A stretch of 16,388 bases of DNA. Origin: Deltaproteobacteria bacterium (GTDB taxonomy: Bacteria; Myxococcota; Myxococcia; Myxococcales; 40CM-4-68-19). The stretch lies in the NCBI GenBank assembly GCA_005879505.1, contig VBKQ01000004.1:1-16388 (forward strand). The letters run 5' to 3'. Below the pieces are notes generated by a model that worked only from the letters and a program-made list of their open reading frames with translations, was not told where the DNA came from and did no database searches. Shown here in pieces: positions 6,528-12,735 of this stretch; within the stretch, counting starts at the first letter, position 1, and every line of letters begins with the position of its first letter. A program made the translations under genes and the position numbers.

Positions 6528-7607
6528 ATGCCGAACCTGATTGCGCTGGCGATCCCGTTCTTCTTCCTGCTCATCGGTGTCGAGTTGTGGGCGGCGAATC
6601 GCCGGGGCCTGAGGGTCTATCGATTCGCGGACGTCATCGCCGATCTCTCTTGCGGCATGACGCAACAGATCTTCCTGGTGTTCTCGGTGGCGGTGATCAC
6701 CGGCGGGTACGTGTGGTTGTACCAGTACCGGCTCTTCAGCTTCCGCGAAGGATCGATCTGGCCCTGGGTGATCGCGTTCTTCGCCGTCGACTTCGCCTAC
6801 TATTTGTGGCACCGCCTCTCGCACCGGGTCAACGTCCTCTGGGCGGTCCATGCGGTGCACCACCAGAGCGAGGACTACAACCTGGCGGTGGCGCTGCGGC
6901 AGGCGGTGCTGTCCGTCTGGACCATCTGGCCCCTGCACCTTCCGCTCGCGCTGATCGGGATTCCACCCGCGACCTTCCTGGTGATGGACTCGCTCAGCAC
7001 GCTGTACCAGTTCTGGATCCACACCGAGCTGATCGGAAAGCTCGGCTGGTTCGAGTGGATCTTCAACACGCCTTCCCAGCACCGGGTCCATCACGCCGTC
7101 AATCCGCGCTATCTCGACCGGAACTACGCCGCCACGCTCTGCATCTGGGACCGCCTGTTCGGAACGTTCGTTCCCGAATCGGAGCAGCCGGTCTACGGGC
7201 TGGTGAAGCCCCTGAAGAGCTTCGACCCGCTGCGCGCGCAGGTGTACCACTTCGTGGAGATCGCCCGGCGCACGAGGATGCTGCGGGGTCTCGATCGCGT
7301 GCGCGTCTTCATCGAGGGCCCGGAATGGGGGCACCCGCCTGCTCCGGAGATCACCCGGGCGCAGCAGCAGAAACATGCGGTCGAGCTCTCCCGCCGCGAG
7401 ATCGCGTGGCTCGCCACCACGCTGGTGATCGCGATTGTCGCCACCTTCCTGCTGCTCTGGTTTCAGTTCTCGCTGCCGCTCTGGAAGCGACTGGCCGCGG
7501 CCGGATTCGTGCTGCTCTTGATGGGGAGCTGGGGTCTGTTCCTCGATCGGCGCCTGATGTGGAGCAGGAGCGCCAGCGCCCCGAGCGCCGCGCCGGGCCC
7601 GTTCTGA
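6528..7607 (+). CDS. Membrane fatty acid hydroxylase/sterol desaturase family protein, alkylglycerol monooxygenase-like
   Basis: The 359-residue integral membrane protein has hydrophobic segments near residues 2-22, 45-66, 78-93, 125-150, 296-312 and 323-338. It carries the di-iron histidine set of the superfamily: HRLSH (95-99), HAVHH (108-112), His165 in WIHTE and HRVHH (185-189). Around these, SEDYNLAVALRQ, LYQFWIHTE, EWIFNTPSQHRVHH and DRNYAATLCIWDRLFGTF closely recall animal alkylglycerol monooxygenase (AGMO/TMEM195), which oxidises the ether bond of glyceryl ethers. By inference it oxidises a lipid, possibly an ether lipid; sterol or fatty acid hydroxylation remains possible. It is last in the operon, 6 nt after the lipoprotein gene. 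Its 3' 145 bases overlap the matrixin-like gene on the other strand. Confidence 0.88.
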   Translation: MPNLIALAIPFFFLLIGVELWAANRRGLRVYRFADVIADLSCGMTQQIFLVFSVAVITGGYVWLYQYRLFSFREGSIWPWVIAFFAVDFAYYLWHRLSHRVNVLWAVHAVHHQSEDYNLAVALRQAVLSVWTIWPLHLPLALIGIPPATFLVMDSLSTLYQFWIHTELIGKLGWFEWIFNTPSQHRVHHAVNPRYLDRNYAATLCIWDRLFGTFVPESEQPVYGLVKPLKSFDPLRAQVYHFVEIARRTRMLRGLDRVRVFIEGPEWGHPPAPEITRAQQQKHAVELSRREIAWLATTLVIAIVATFLLLWFQFSLPLWKRLAAAGFVLLLMGSWGLFLDRRLMWSRSASAPSAAPGPF

Positions 7608-8428
7608 CCCTGCGAGCACCCGCAGCCGGAGCTGCCCGGCGCGAGGCAGGTAACCGTGGCCGCGCCGCGCGGGTAGATCGTGCAGATGCCGGTGATGTCG
7701 TCGGTTCCGAGGATGCGCTTGCTGGTCTGGCCCGAAGGCGCGCTGTCGTACATGGTCGCGTTCGGATCCGGGGAGTGATCGAGGCCGAGCGAGTGACCCG
7801 CCTCGTGCGTGACCGTGTTCTGCACGTCGATGCGCACGCAGCCCGTCTCCAGTGGAGTGGTGCACGGCGGCCCGTCGACCGTCGTGAACGTGAACTTGCT
7901 GCCGGTGCTCGAGGGGGCGTCGTTCAGCTCGATGTCGGTATCGAGGATCTCCCCGGTCCGGCTTCTGGCGGTGGTGGTGGTGGTCGCGATCACGCTGTCG
8001 CCATGCAAGCCGCTGTCCCAGCAATCGTACTTGTTGGAGCAGCCGCCCTGCGTGAGGCAGGGATCGTTCGCGGGAACGACGTCGCGGCAAGCGTTGCTCC
8101 GCCAGAGCACGAGGTTGTGGTTCGCGGCTCCCTGGAAATAGCCAACTAGACGGGCCTGGGGCGAGGTGGAGGGAGACTCTTCGGGAAAAGAGAGGTCGGA
8201 GCAGGAGACTGCCGCCCAGGTCTGGAAGCTGTTGCGGATGGCGTTGTAGCTATCGGCAGTGGGGGCATCGGGCGTCCCCTGCGCATCGATCTGGAAGCTG
8301 TGGCCGCGGCTTAGCCACCACAGGCACATCGGCGGCGTCCCATTGGTATAGGTTCGCTTCCAGGCGTGCGCCGGCAGCGCGCAGAACAACAGCGCGAGCG
8401 CCGCACGGCTCGCTTTACCGCGACTCAC
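7463..8428 (-). CDS. Secreted matrixin-like zinc metalloprotease with MYXO-CTERM-like tail
   Basis: Starting at GTG 8428 gives 321 residues with a standard signal peptide (MSRGKASRAALALLFCALPAHA, residues 1-22). The zinc site HEAGHSLGLDH (208-218) is the metzincin pattern HExxHxxGxxH, with Met226 in the following MYD turn. Ten or so cysteines in the middle suggest disulfides, fitting an extracellular enzyme. The end, SGCGCSQ followed by GAALGALALLL and HIRRRSR, resembles the MYXO-CTERM sorting tail, but 24 more residues follow the Arg run, which is unusual. The GTG is chosen because it overlaps the previous gene's stop (GTGA) and puts the signal peptide at the N-terminus; a longer frame from 8500 adds an implausible Arg/Ala leader. 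Substrate unknown. Confidence 0.87.
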   Translation of the reverse strand: MSRGKASRAALALLFCALPAHAWKRTYTNGTPPMCLWWLSRGHSFQIDAQGTPDAPTADSYNAIRNSFQTWAAVSCSDLSFPEESPSTSPQARLVGYFQGAANHNLVLWRSNACRDVVPANDPCLTQGGCSNKYDCWDSGLHGDSVIATTTTTARSRTGEILDTDIELNDAPSSTGSKFTFTTVDGPPCTTPLETGCVRIDVQNTVTHEAGHSLGLDHSPDPNATMYDSAPSGQTSKRILGTDDITGICTIYPRGAATVTCLAPGSSGCGCSQGQNGPGAALGALALLLHIRRRSRNRPQLPIKSSTNPAAASRFQSGSEN

Positions 8429-8916
8429 CGCTGCACGCTCCCCAGCACCCGCGCGCGCAGCTCTTCGAGCGGCAGATCGTCCGACTCGGCCGGATCGCAC
8501 CGCAGGCAGGTCAGCCCGCGGCGATCCCGATGCGCCCGCTTGAGCGACCCGGCAGGAGCGCCGACCACGAACTTGCCCAGCGCCAGCCGCTCCACGCCGT
8601 ACGTCCCAGGCGCGCGCCGGTGCAGGAAGACCACCACCTCCTCGGCGTCACTGAAAGCGGCCGCGCCCTGCACCGTCTGCGAGAGCTCGCCCAGCTCGCC
8701 TCCCGGAACCAGGATGGAGACCTCGCCCGCCGATGCGCCCTTCCAGGTCTCGATGGGCCGCAGCACCACGGTGGTGAAGATCTGGCCGCCGCCCGGCGCC
8801 CAGGCACTGCTTCGCCGCACGACCTGCCCGTACACGACCGCGTCGGCGGCCGCCGCCAGCGACTCGACGTCGGCGGGGCCGACCAGCGTCGCCGCGAGCA
8901 GGAACGCGAGCAGCAT
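8425..8916 (-). CDS. Small secreted protein of unknown function paired with the metalloprotease
   Basis: The 163-residue product starts with a hydrophobic stretch (MLLAFLLAATLVGPA) that looks like a signal sequence lacking basic residues. The body is mostly beta: ADAVVYGQVVRRSSAW, FTTVVLRPIETWKG, VSILVPGGELGELSQTVQG and EEVVVFLHRR. This pattern of strands with an 'ETWKG' turn and a 'GGELGELSQ' loop is one I associate with small secreted proteins encoded beside matrixin-type proteases in myxobacteria; I know no name or function for it. A CLRC pair lies near residues 136-139. The gene begins 12 nt after the gamma-glutamyltransferase stop and overlaps the metalloprotease start, so all three are probably one operon. 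A role as inhibitor, chaperone or partner of the protease is possible, but only inferred from position. Confidence 0.75.
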   Translation of the reverse strand: MLLAFLLAATLVGPADVESLAAAADAVVYGQVVRRSSAWAPGGGQIFTTVVLRPIETWKGASAGEVSILVPGGELGELSQTVQGAAAFSDAEEVVVFLHRRAPGTYGVERLALGKFVVGAPAGSLKRAHRDRRGLTCLRCDPAESDDLPLEELRARVLGSVQR

Positions 8917-8928
8917 TGGACGAGCGTA

Positions 8929-10620
8929 CTACGGAATCGCGCCGCCCCCGTCGTTGCGCGGATCGCAGGCGGCCATGCGCCAGCGCGTGTCGGGATCCAC
9001 TTGTACCCCGCAGGCCTTTCCCCACAGGGTATCGAAGAAACCCGGGCCATGCTCCTGGAAGGGCTCGCCTCCGAACTGGAGCTTGTGGCCGCGCTGCTCC
9101 AGCGCCCGCACCGTCGCCGCCTCGAGCCCGCTCGGCTCGACGCGCACCACGTCCGGGAAGAGATTGTGGTGGAAGCGGGACTGCCCGATGGCGCGATCGA
9201 CGGCCATGCCGTCGTCCACGATATGGACGATGGCCTGCACCACCGAAGTCGGAATCGACGCCCCGCCCGACGAGCCAATCGCCAGCAGGAGGTCTCCGTC
9301 CGGGCCGAACACGAACGTCGGCGCCATCGAGGACAGCGGCACCTTTCCGGGCCCCGGCGCGTTCTCCACGTCTCCCATCACGCCGTACGCGTTGGGCACT
9401 CCGGGCGCGACCGCGAAGTCGTCCATCTCGTCGTTGAGGAGGAACCCCGCCCCTTTTGCGACGATGCAGGCCCCGAATGCGTCGTTCACGGTGGTGCTGA
9501 GCGCGACCGCGTTGCCTTCCTCGTCGATCGCGGAGACATGGGTGGTCCCGTGCTCCGGATGCACCACCAACTCCGCGGCGGGAGTGGCCTGCTCGCCGAT
9601 CTGCCGCCAGAGATCGCCGGCGAAGTCCTTGCCGATCATCTGCCGCACCCGGTCTTCCACCCCGGGGTTGAAGGCGGGGTCGCCGAGCCTCTGACGCACG
9701 GCGTACAGGCGCTTCTCCGTCTCGATCATCGCATGCAGGAACCGCTCGGGCCGGTAGCCGCCCGCGCGCGGCTGTTCGCGCTCGAGCACGTTGAGAAGCG
9801 CCGAGACGATGAACCCGCCGCTCGAAGGCAGCGGCATGGTGACGATCCGGTGGCCCCGGTACGTCGATTCGAGTGGACGCCGCTCGCGGACCTGGACGCG
9901 CGCCAGATCGTCGAGGCCGACGATCCCGCCCCGGGTGGCGAGGCTGTCCACGATGCTCCTGGCGACGCGGCCTCGATAGAACGCCTCCGGCCCGCGCTCG
10001 CCGATCGCGTGCAGCGTGCGCGCGAGATCCGGCTGGATCAGCTTGTCGCCCGGCTGTTTCGGCTCATACTCCCCGTCCTCCCCCTTGCGCAGGAAGATGC
10101 GGGCCGCCTCCGGATCCGCCGCCAGGCAATCGAGACGGTGCTCGGCGACCTGCACGAACTGGACGTTCACCTGGAAGCCGCGCAGCGCGATCTGCTCGGC
10201 GGGACTGACGAGCTGGGCCAGGGGCTTCTTTCCAAAGCGCCTGGCCAGCTCGGCATAGCCCTTCACTGCAGAGGGGACGGCGACGCTGAGCGGGCCCGCA
10301 TTGGCGAAGTCTTGCCGAGCCTGGCCGTTCTGCACGTACATGTCCGGCCGCGCGGCGAGCGGGCCCACCTCGCGGAAGTCGAGCACGTGCACCTGGCGGT
10401 CGCGCGCCGTGTAGACCAGGGCGAAGCCGCCGCCTCCGAGCCCCGAGCTGACCGGTTCGACCACGCTCAGGGCAAAGGCGGCGGCGACGGCCGCGTCCAC
10501 GGCGTTCCCTCCTCGCCGCAACATGGAAGCGCCCGCCTCGGCCGCGAGCGGATGAGCGGCCGCGATGGCGCCGCGCGGGGAGACCGCGGGAAACGCGAGC
10601 AGCAATGCGAGCATGAGCAT
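8929..10620 (-). CDS. ggt: Gamma-glutamyltransferase (Ntn-hydrolase)
   Basis: The 563-residue product is the normal length for gamma-glutamyltranspeptidase, which splits the gamma-glutamyl bond of glutathione and related compounds, usually outside the inner membrane. Conserved parts are AAHPLAAEAGASMLRRGGNAVDAAVA (residues 21-46), GLGGGGF (60-66), the processing site HGTTHVSAIDEEGNAVA (357-373, Thr359 the likely new N-terminus and nucleophile), PLSSMAPT (428-435) and GSSGG (449-453). A short hydrophobic N-terminus (1-13) may be a signal, but only about 20 residues precede the conserved domain, so the true start could differ. No Shine-Dalgarno is visible before the ATG. It heads a three-gene operon and diverges from gltX across only 38 bp. 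Transpeptidase versus hydrolase preference cannot be told. Confidence 0.95.
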   Translation of the reverse strand: MLMLALLLAFPAVSPRGAIAAAHPLAAEAGASMLRRGGNAVDAAVAAAFALSVVEPVSSGLGGGGFALVYTARDRQVHVLDFREVGPLAARPDMYVQNGQARQDFANAGPLSVAVPSAVKGYAELARRFGKKPLAQLVSPAEQIALRGFQVNVQFVQVAEHRLDCLAADPEAARIFLRKGEDGEYEPKQPGDKLIQPDLARTLHAIGERGPEAFYRGRVARSIVDSLATRGGIVGLDDLARVQVRERRPLESTYRGHRIVTMPLPSSGGFIVSALLNVLEREQPRAGGYRPERFLHAMIETEKRLYAVRQRLGDPAFNPGVEDRVRQMIGKDFAGDLWRQIGEQATPAAELVVHPEHGTTHVSAIDEEGNAVALSTTVNDAFGACIVAKGAGFLLNDEMDDFAVAPGVPNAYGVMGDVENAPGPGKVPLSSMAPTFVFGPDGDLLLAIGSSGGASIPTSVVQAIVHIVDDGMAVDRAIGQSRFHHNLFPDVVRVEPSGLEAATVRALEQRGHKLQFGGEPFQEHGPGFFDTLWGKACGVQVDPDTRWRMAACDPRNDGGGAIP

Positions 10621-10628
10621 GGCGGCGC

Positions 10629-10636
10629 ACTATAAC
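10629..10636. promoter_or_regulatory. Possible overlapping divergent -10 elements between ggt and gltX
   Basis: The only AT-rich patch in the 38-bp gap is ACTATAAC. Read forward it gives TATAAC (10631-10636) and read in reverse TATAGT (10634-10629), each 5 of 6 to the sigma-70 -10 consensus. I see no convincing -35 on either side, so this is a weak prediction. If both are used, transcription of ggt and gltX would compete. Confidence 0.3.
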
Positions 10637-10658
10637 TTCTGCTATCTCGCCTGCCCCT

Positions 10659-12035
10659 ATGGTTCGCGTCCGCTTCGCGCCCTCGCCCACCGGTTACCTG
10701 CACATGGGCGGCGCCCGCACCGCGCTGTTCAACTGGCTGTGGGCGCGGAAGAACAAGGGCGTATTCGTGCTCCGCATCGAGGACACCGACCAGTCGCGCA
10801 GCACGCAGCAGAGCGAAGAGGCGATCATCGACGGCCTCAAGTGGCTCGGGCTCGATTGGGACGAGGGGCCGATCGTCGGAGGGCCGCACGCGCCCTACTT
10901 CCAGATGCAGCGGCTCGCAACGTACGATCGGCACGCGGAGTCCCTGATCGCGCAGGGCAAGGCGTACCGCTGCGACTGCACGAAGGAAGAGCTGGACCGT
11001 CTGCGCGAGCAGGCCGCCCGGGAGAAGCGGGGGTTCAAGTATCCGGGCACCTGCCGCAACAAGAACCTGCCGCGGGGAACGCCGGGAGCGGTGGTCCGGT
11101 TCCGCATGCCCGACGAGGGAGCGACCACCTTCAAGGACCTGGTCAAGGGCGAGATCACCACGCAGCACAAGGAGCTGCACGACGAGGTGATTCTGCGCGC
11201 GGATGGCGTCCCGCTCTACAACTTCGGCGCCGTGGTGGACGACGTGGAGATGGAGATCACGTTGGTGGCGCGCGGCGACGATCACGTGGTGAACACGCCG
11301 CGGCAGATCCTCATGTACCAGGCGCTGAAGTACCCTGTCCCCCTGTTCGCGCATCTGCCGATGATCCTCGGCGCCGACAAGCAGAGGCTCTCCAAGCGGC
11401 ATGGCGCCGTCAGCGTCCTGCAGTACCGCGAGGACGGCTACCTTCCCGGCGCGCTGCTCAACTATCTCGCGCGCCTCGGGTGGTCCCACGGCGATCAGGA
11501 GATCTTCACCATCCCGGAGCTGATCGAGGATTTCGGCTGGGAGCACGTGGGCGCAAACGCGGGCGTGTTCAATCCGCAGAAACTGGAGTGGGTGAACCAA
11601 CAGTGGCTCAAGCTGACCCCCCCCGTCGAGATCGCGAAGATGGCCGGCGTCTCGCCCGAGTTCGCCGCCCTGATGCAGGAGCGGGCGCGGAACCTGAACG
11701 AGATCCGCGACGCATACCGCGCGTACATCGTGCCGGATCTGCCGGCTTACGACGAGAAGGCCGTGGCGAAGCAGCTCACGAAGGAAACGCGGCCGCTGCT
11801 CGAGGAGGCGCGCGCGGTGATCGACCGGACGTTCGAGCAGGGCCCGCAGGCGATGGAGCAGGCTTTCCGCGCTCTCGCCGAGCAGCGCGGTCTGGGGCTC
11901 GGCAAGCTGGCGCAGCCCGTCCGCCTCGCGGTGACCGGCACCACCGTCAGCCCTCCCCTGTTCGAGACCATCGCGCTGCTGGGCAAGGCGCGCACGCTGC
12001 GGCGGATCGACGCCGCGCTGGAAAGGATCAAATGA
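10659..12035 (+). CDS. gltX: Glutamyl-tRNA synthetase
   Basis: The 458-residue class I synthetase charges tRNA with glutamate in the cytoplasm. The HIGH-type motif is in PSPTGYLHMGGA (residues 8-19) and the KMSKS-type motif is DKQRLSKRHG (240-249). A CxC (Cys105, Cys107) with YPGTC (Cys132) matches the zinc site found in many bacterial GluRS. The alpha-helical anticodon-binding half (about 310-458) is complete. The length is typical. No Shine-Dalgarno is seen before the ATG, but the MVRVRFAPSPTG start is standard. Downstream lie a small secreted protein gene (ATGA overlap) and genes for tRNA-Gln and tRNA-Glu, which are its expected substrates if the enzyme is non-discriminating. Whether it also charges tRNA-Gln cannot be read from the sequence by eye. 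Confidence 0.97.
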   Translation: MVRVRFAPSPTGYLHMGGARTALFNWLWARKNKGVFVLRIEDTDQSRSTQQSEEAIIDGLKWLGLDWDEGPIVGGPHAPYFQMQRLATYDRHAESLIAQGKAYRCDCTKEELDRLREQAAREKRGFKYPGTCRNKNLPRGTPGAVVRFRMPDEGATTFKDLVKGEITTQHKELHDEVILRADGVPLYNFGAVVDDVEMEITLVARGDDHVVNTPRQILMYQALKYPVPLFAHLPMILGADKQRLSKRHGAVSVLQYREDGYLPGALLNYLARLGWSHGDQEIFTIPELIEDFGWEHVGANAGVFNPQKLEWVNQQWLKLTPPVEIAKMAGVSPEFAALMQERARNLNEIRDAYRAYIVPDLPAYDEKAVAKQLTKETRPLLEEARAVIDRTFEQGPQAMEQAFRALAEQRGLGLGKLAQPVRLAVTGTTVSPPLFETIALLGKARTLRRIDAALERIK

Positions 12036-12397
12036 GAATGGTTGCCCTCGCGTTCCTGCTGGCGGCGACCGCGGCCACCGGCGCGGGAGAGGGGTTCAAA
12101 GCGCGCGGCTTCATCCTCCCGGATGGCGCGGTGAAGATCGACGAGGATCGCTATCGGCTGCCGCAGCCCTGGGACGAGGCCGTGAAGTTCTACCGGCGCG
12201 CCTATCCGCCAGGGAAATTCCCCCGCCGGACGCTGCACAGCCAGACGGCGGTCCGAGCGATGCACATCGAAAATCCCGAGCGCGGCGAGTGGGAGGGCGT
12301 GAACCTGTACGAGGCGGGGCGAGGCGAAGTTCGCGTGTTCATCCTCACCGGCGCTACGCCGCCGCCGCCCGTTCCGGCGAAACCCAAGTCGCCTTGA
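12032..12397 (+). CDS. Small secreted hypothetical protein downstream of gltX
   Basis: The 121-residue product starts at the ATG that overlaps the gltX stop (ATGA); a second in-frame ATG lies two codons later. The N-terminus (MRMVALAFLLAATAATGAGEG) is a signal peptide, cut near residue 18. The mature part is a single small domain of about 85 residues with FILPDGAVKIDEDRYRLP, a helix around WDEAVKFYRRAYP, and later strands including VNLYEAGRGEVRVFIL, followed by a Pro-rich tail (PPPPVPAKPKSP). I do not recognise the family. It is probably exported to the periplasm. Cotranscription with gltX is likely but a functional link is not evident. The strong TTGACA of the tRNA promoter covers its stop codon. 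Confidence 0.75.
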   Translation: MRMVALAFLLAATAATGAGEGFKARGFILPDGAVKIDEDRYRLPQPWDEAVKFYRRAYPPGKFPRRTLHSQTAVRAMHIENPERGEWEGVNLYEAGRGEVRVFILTGATPPPPVPAKPKSP

Positions 12398-12422
12398 CAG
12401 CGCAGGGACGCTTCTGTACTTA
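12394..12422 (+). promoter_or_regulatory. Promoter of the tRNA-Gln/tRNA-Glu unit
   Basis: A perfect -35 box TTGACA (12394-12399) lies 46 nt upstream of the tRNA-Gln 5' end and overlaps the stop codon of the preceding gene. The -10 is less clear: TGTACT (12415-12420, 15-nt spacer) or TACTTA (12417-12422, 17-nt spacer). A start near 12428 would leave a short leader before the tRNA. Confidence 0.6.
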
Positions 12423-12439
12423 GCGCGTCCCCTTTTCGC

Positions 12440-12513
12440 TGGGGGATCGTCTAACGGCAGGACAGCAGGCTCTGACCCTGCGGATCTAGGTTCGAATCCT
12501 AGTCCCCCAACCA
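12440..12513 (+). tRNA. tRNA-Gln (anticodon CUG)
   Basis: A full cloverleaf is visible. The acceptor stem pairs TGGGGGA (12440-12446) with TCCCCCA (12503-12509), followed by discriminator A and an encoded CCA. The anticodon stem is GCAGG/CCTGC around the loop CTCTGAC, giving anticodon CTG. The T arm has GGTTCGAATCC. It reads the CAG glutamine codon. Confidence 0.97.
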
Positions 12514-12560
12514 TGGAGGAAGTACACTGCGGGTCAGAGTCGCGGGCGGCAGAGAAAGGC

Positions 12561-12636
12561 GGCCCCATCGTCTAGTGGCCTAGGACGGAGGCCTCTCACG
12601 CCTCAAACATGGGTTCGAATCCCGTTGGGGTCACCA
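12561..12636 (+). tRNA. tRNA-Glu (anticodon CUC)
   Basis: The acceptor stem pairs GGCCCCA (12561-12567) with TGGGGTC (12626-12632, one G-T pair), followed by A and an encoded CCA. The anticodon stem is GAGGC/GCCTC around the loop CTCTCAC, giving anticodon CTC. The T arm has GGGTTCGAATCCC. It reads GAG. It lies 47 nt after tRNA-Gln and is followed by a terminator, so the two form one unit. Confidence 0.97.
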
Positions 12637-12641
12637 TTTGG

Positions 12642-12671
12642 CCCGCCAGGGTGAGACTGGCGGGTCTTTTT
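12642..12671 (+). terminator. Intrinsic terminator after the tRNA pair
   Basis: Perfect 8-bp arms CCCGCCAG (12642-12649) and CTGGCGGG (12657-12664) enclose a 7-nt loop and are followed by TCTTTTT. It starts 5 nt after the tRNA-Glu CCA. The reverse reading lacks a T run, so it does not obviously serve the glycosyltransferase gene converging from the right. Confidence 0.9.
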
Positions 12672-12735
12672 CGCTACATCGGCACATACAGCAGGCGCTT
12701 GCCTGGCCTCCGCTCTGCGCGCACTGACGCGGCTT

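Noticed and set aside
5946..8090. 714-residue minus-strand open frame
   Set aside because: It is antisense to the AGMO-like gene and the Hsp70-domain lipoprotein gene and has His/Arg-rich composition without domains.
6299..8149. 616-residue plus-strand open frame
   Set aside because: It is out of frame with the real plus-strand genes and antisense to the metalloprotease; composition is Arg/Ala/Gly-rich and lacks motifs.
8530..10635. 701-residue plus-strand open frame
   Set aside because: It lies antisense to the gamma-glutamyltransferase and secreted-protein genes, is full of His, Arg and Asp, and shows no family signature. It is a typical shadow frame in GC-rich DNA.
11747..12568. 273-residue minus-strand frame containing GGLGFEPRSAGSEPAVLPLD
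   Set aside because: That stretch is the well-known artefact produced by translating a tRNA gene in antisense; here it comes from tRNA-Gln. The rest is antisense to gltX.
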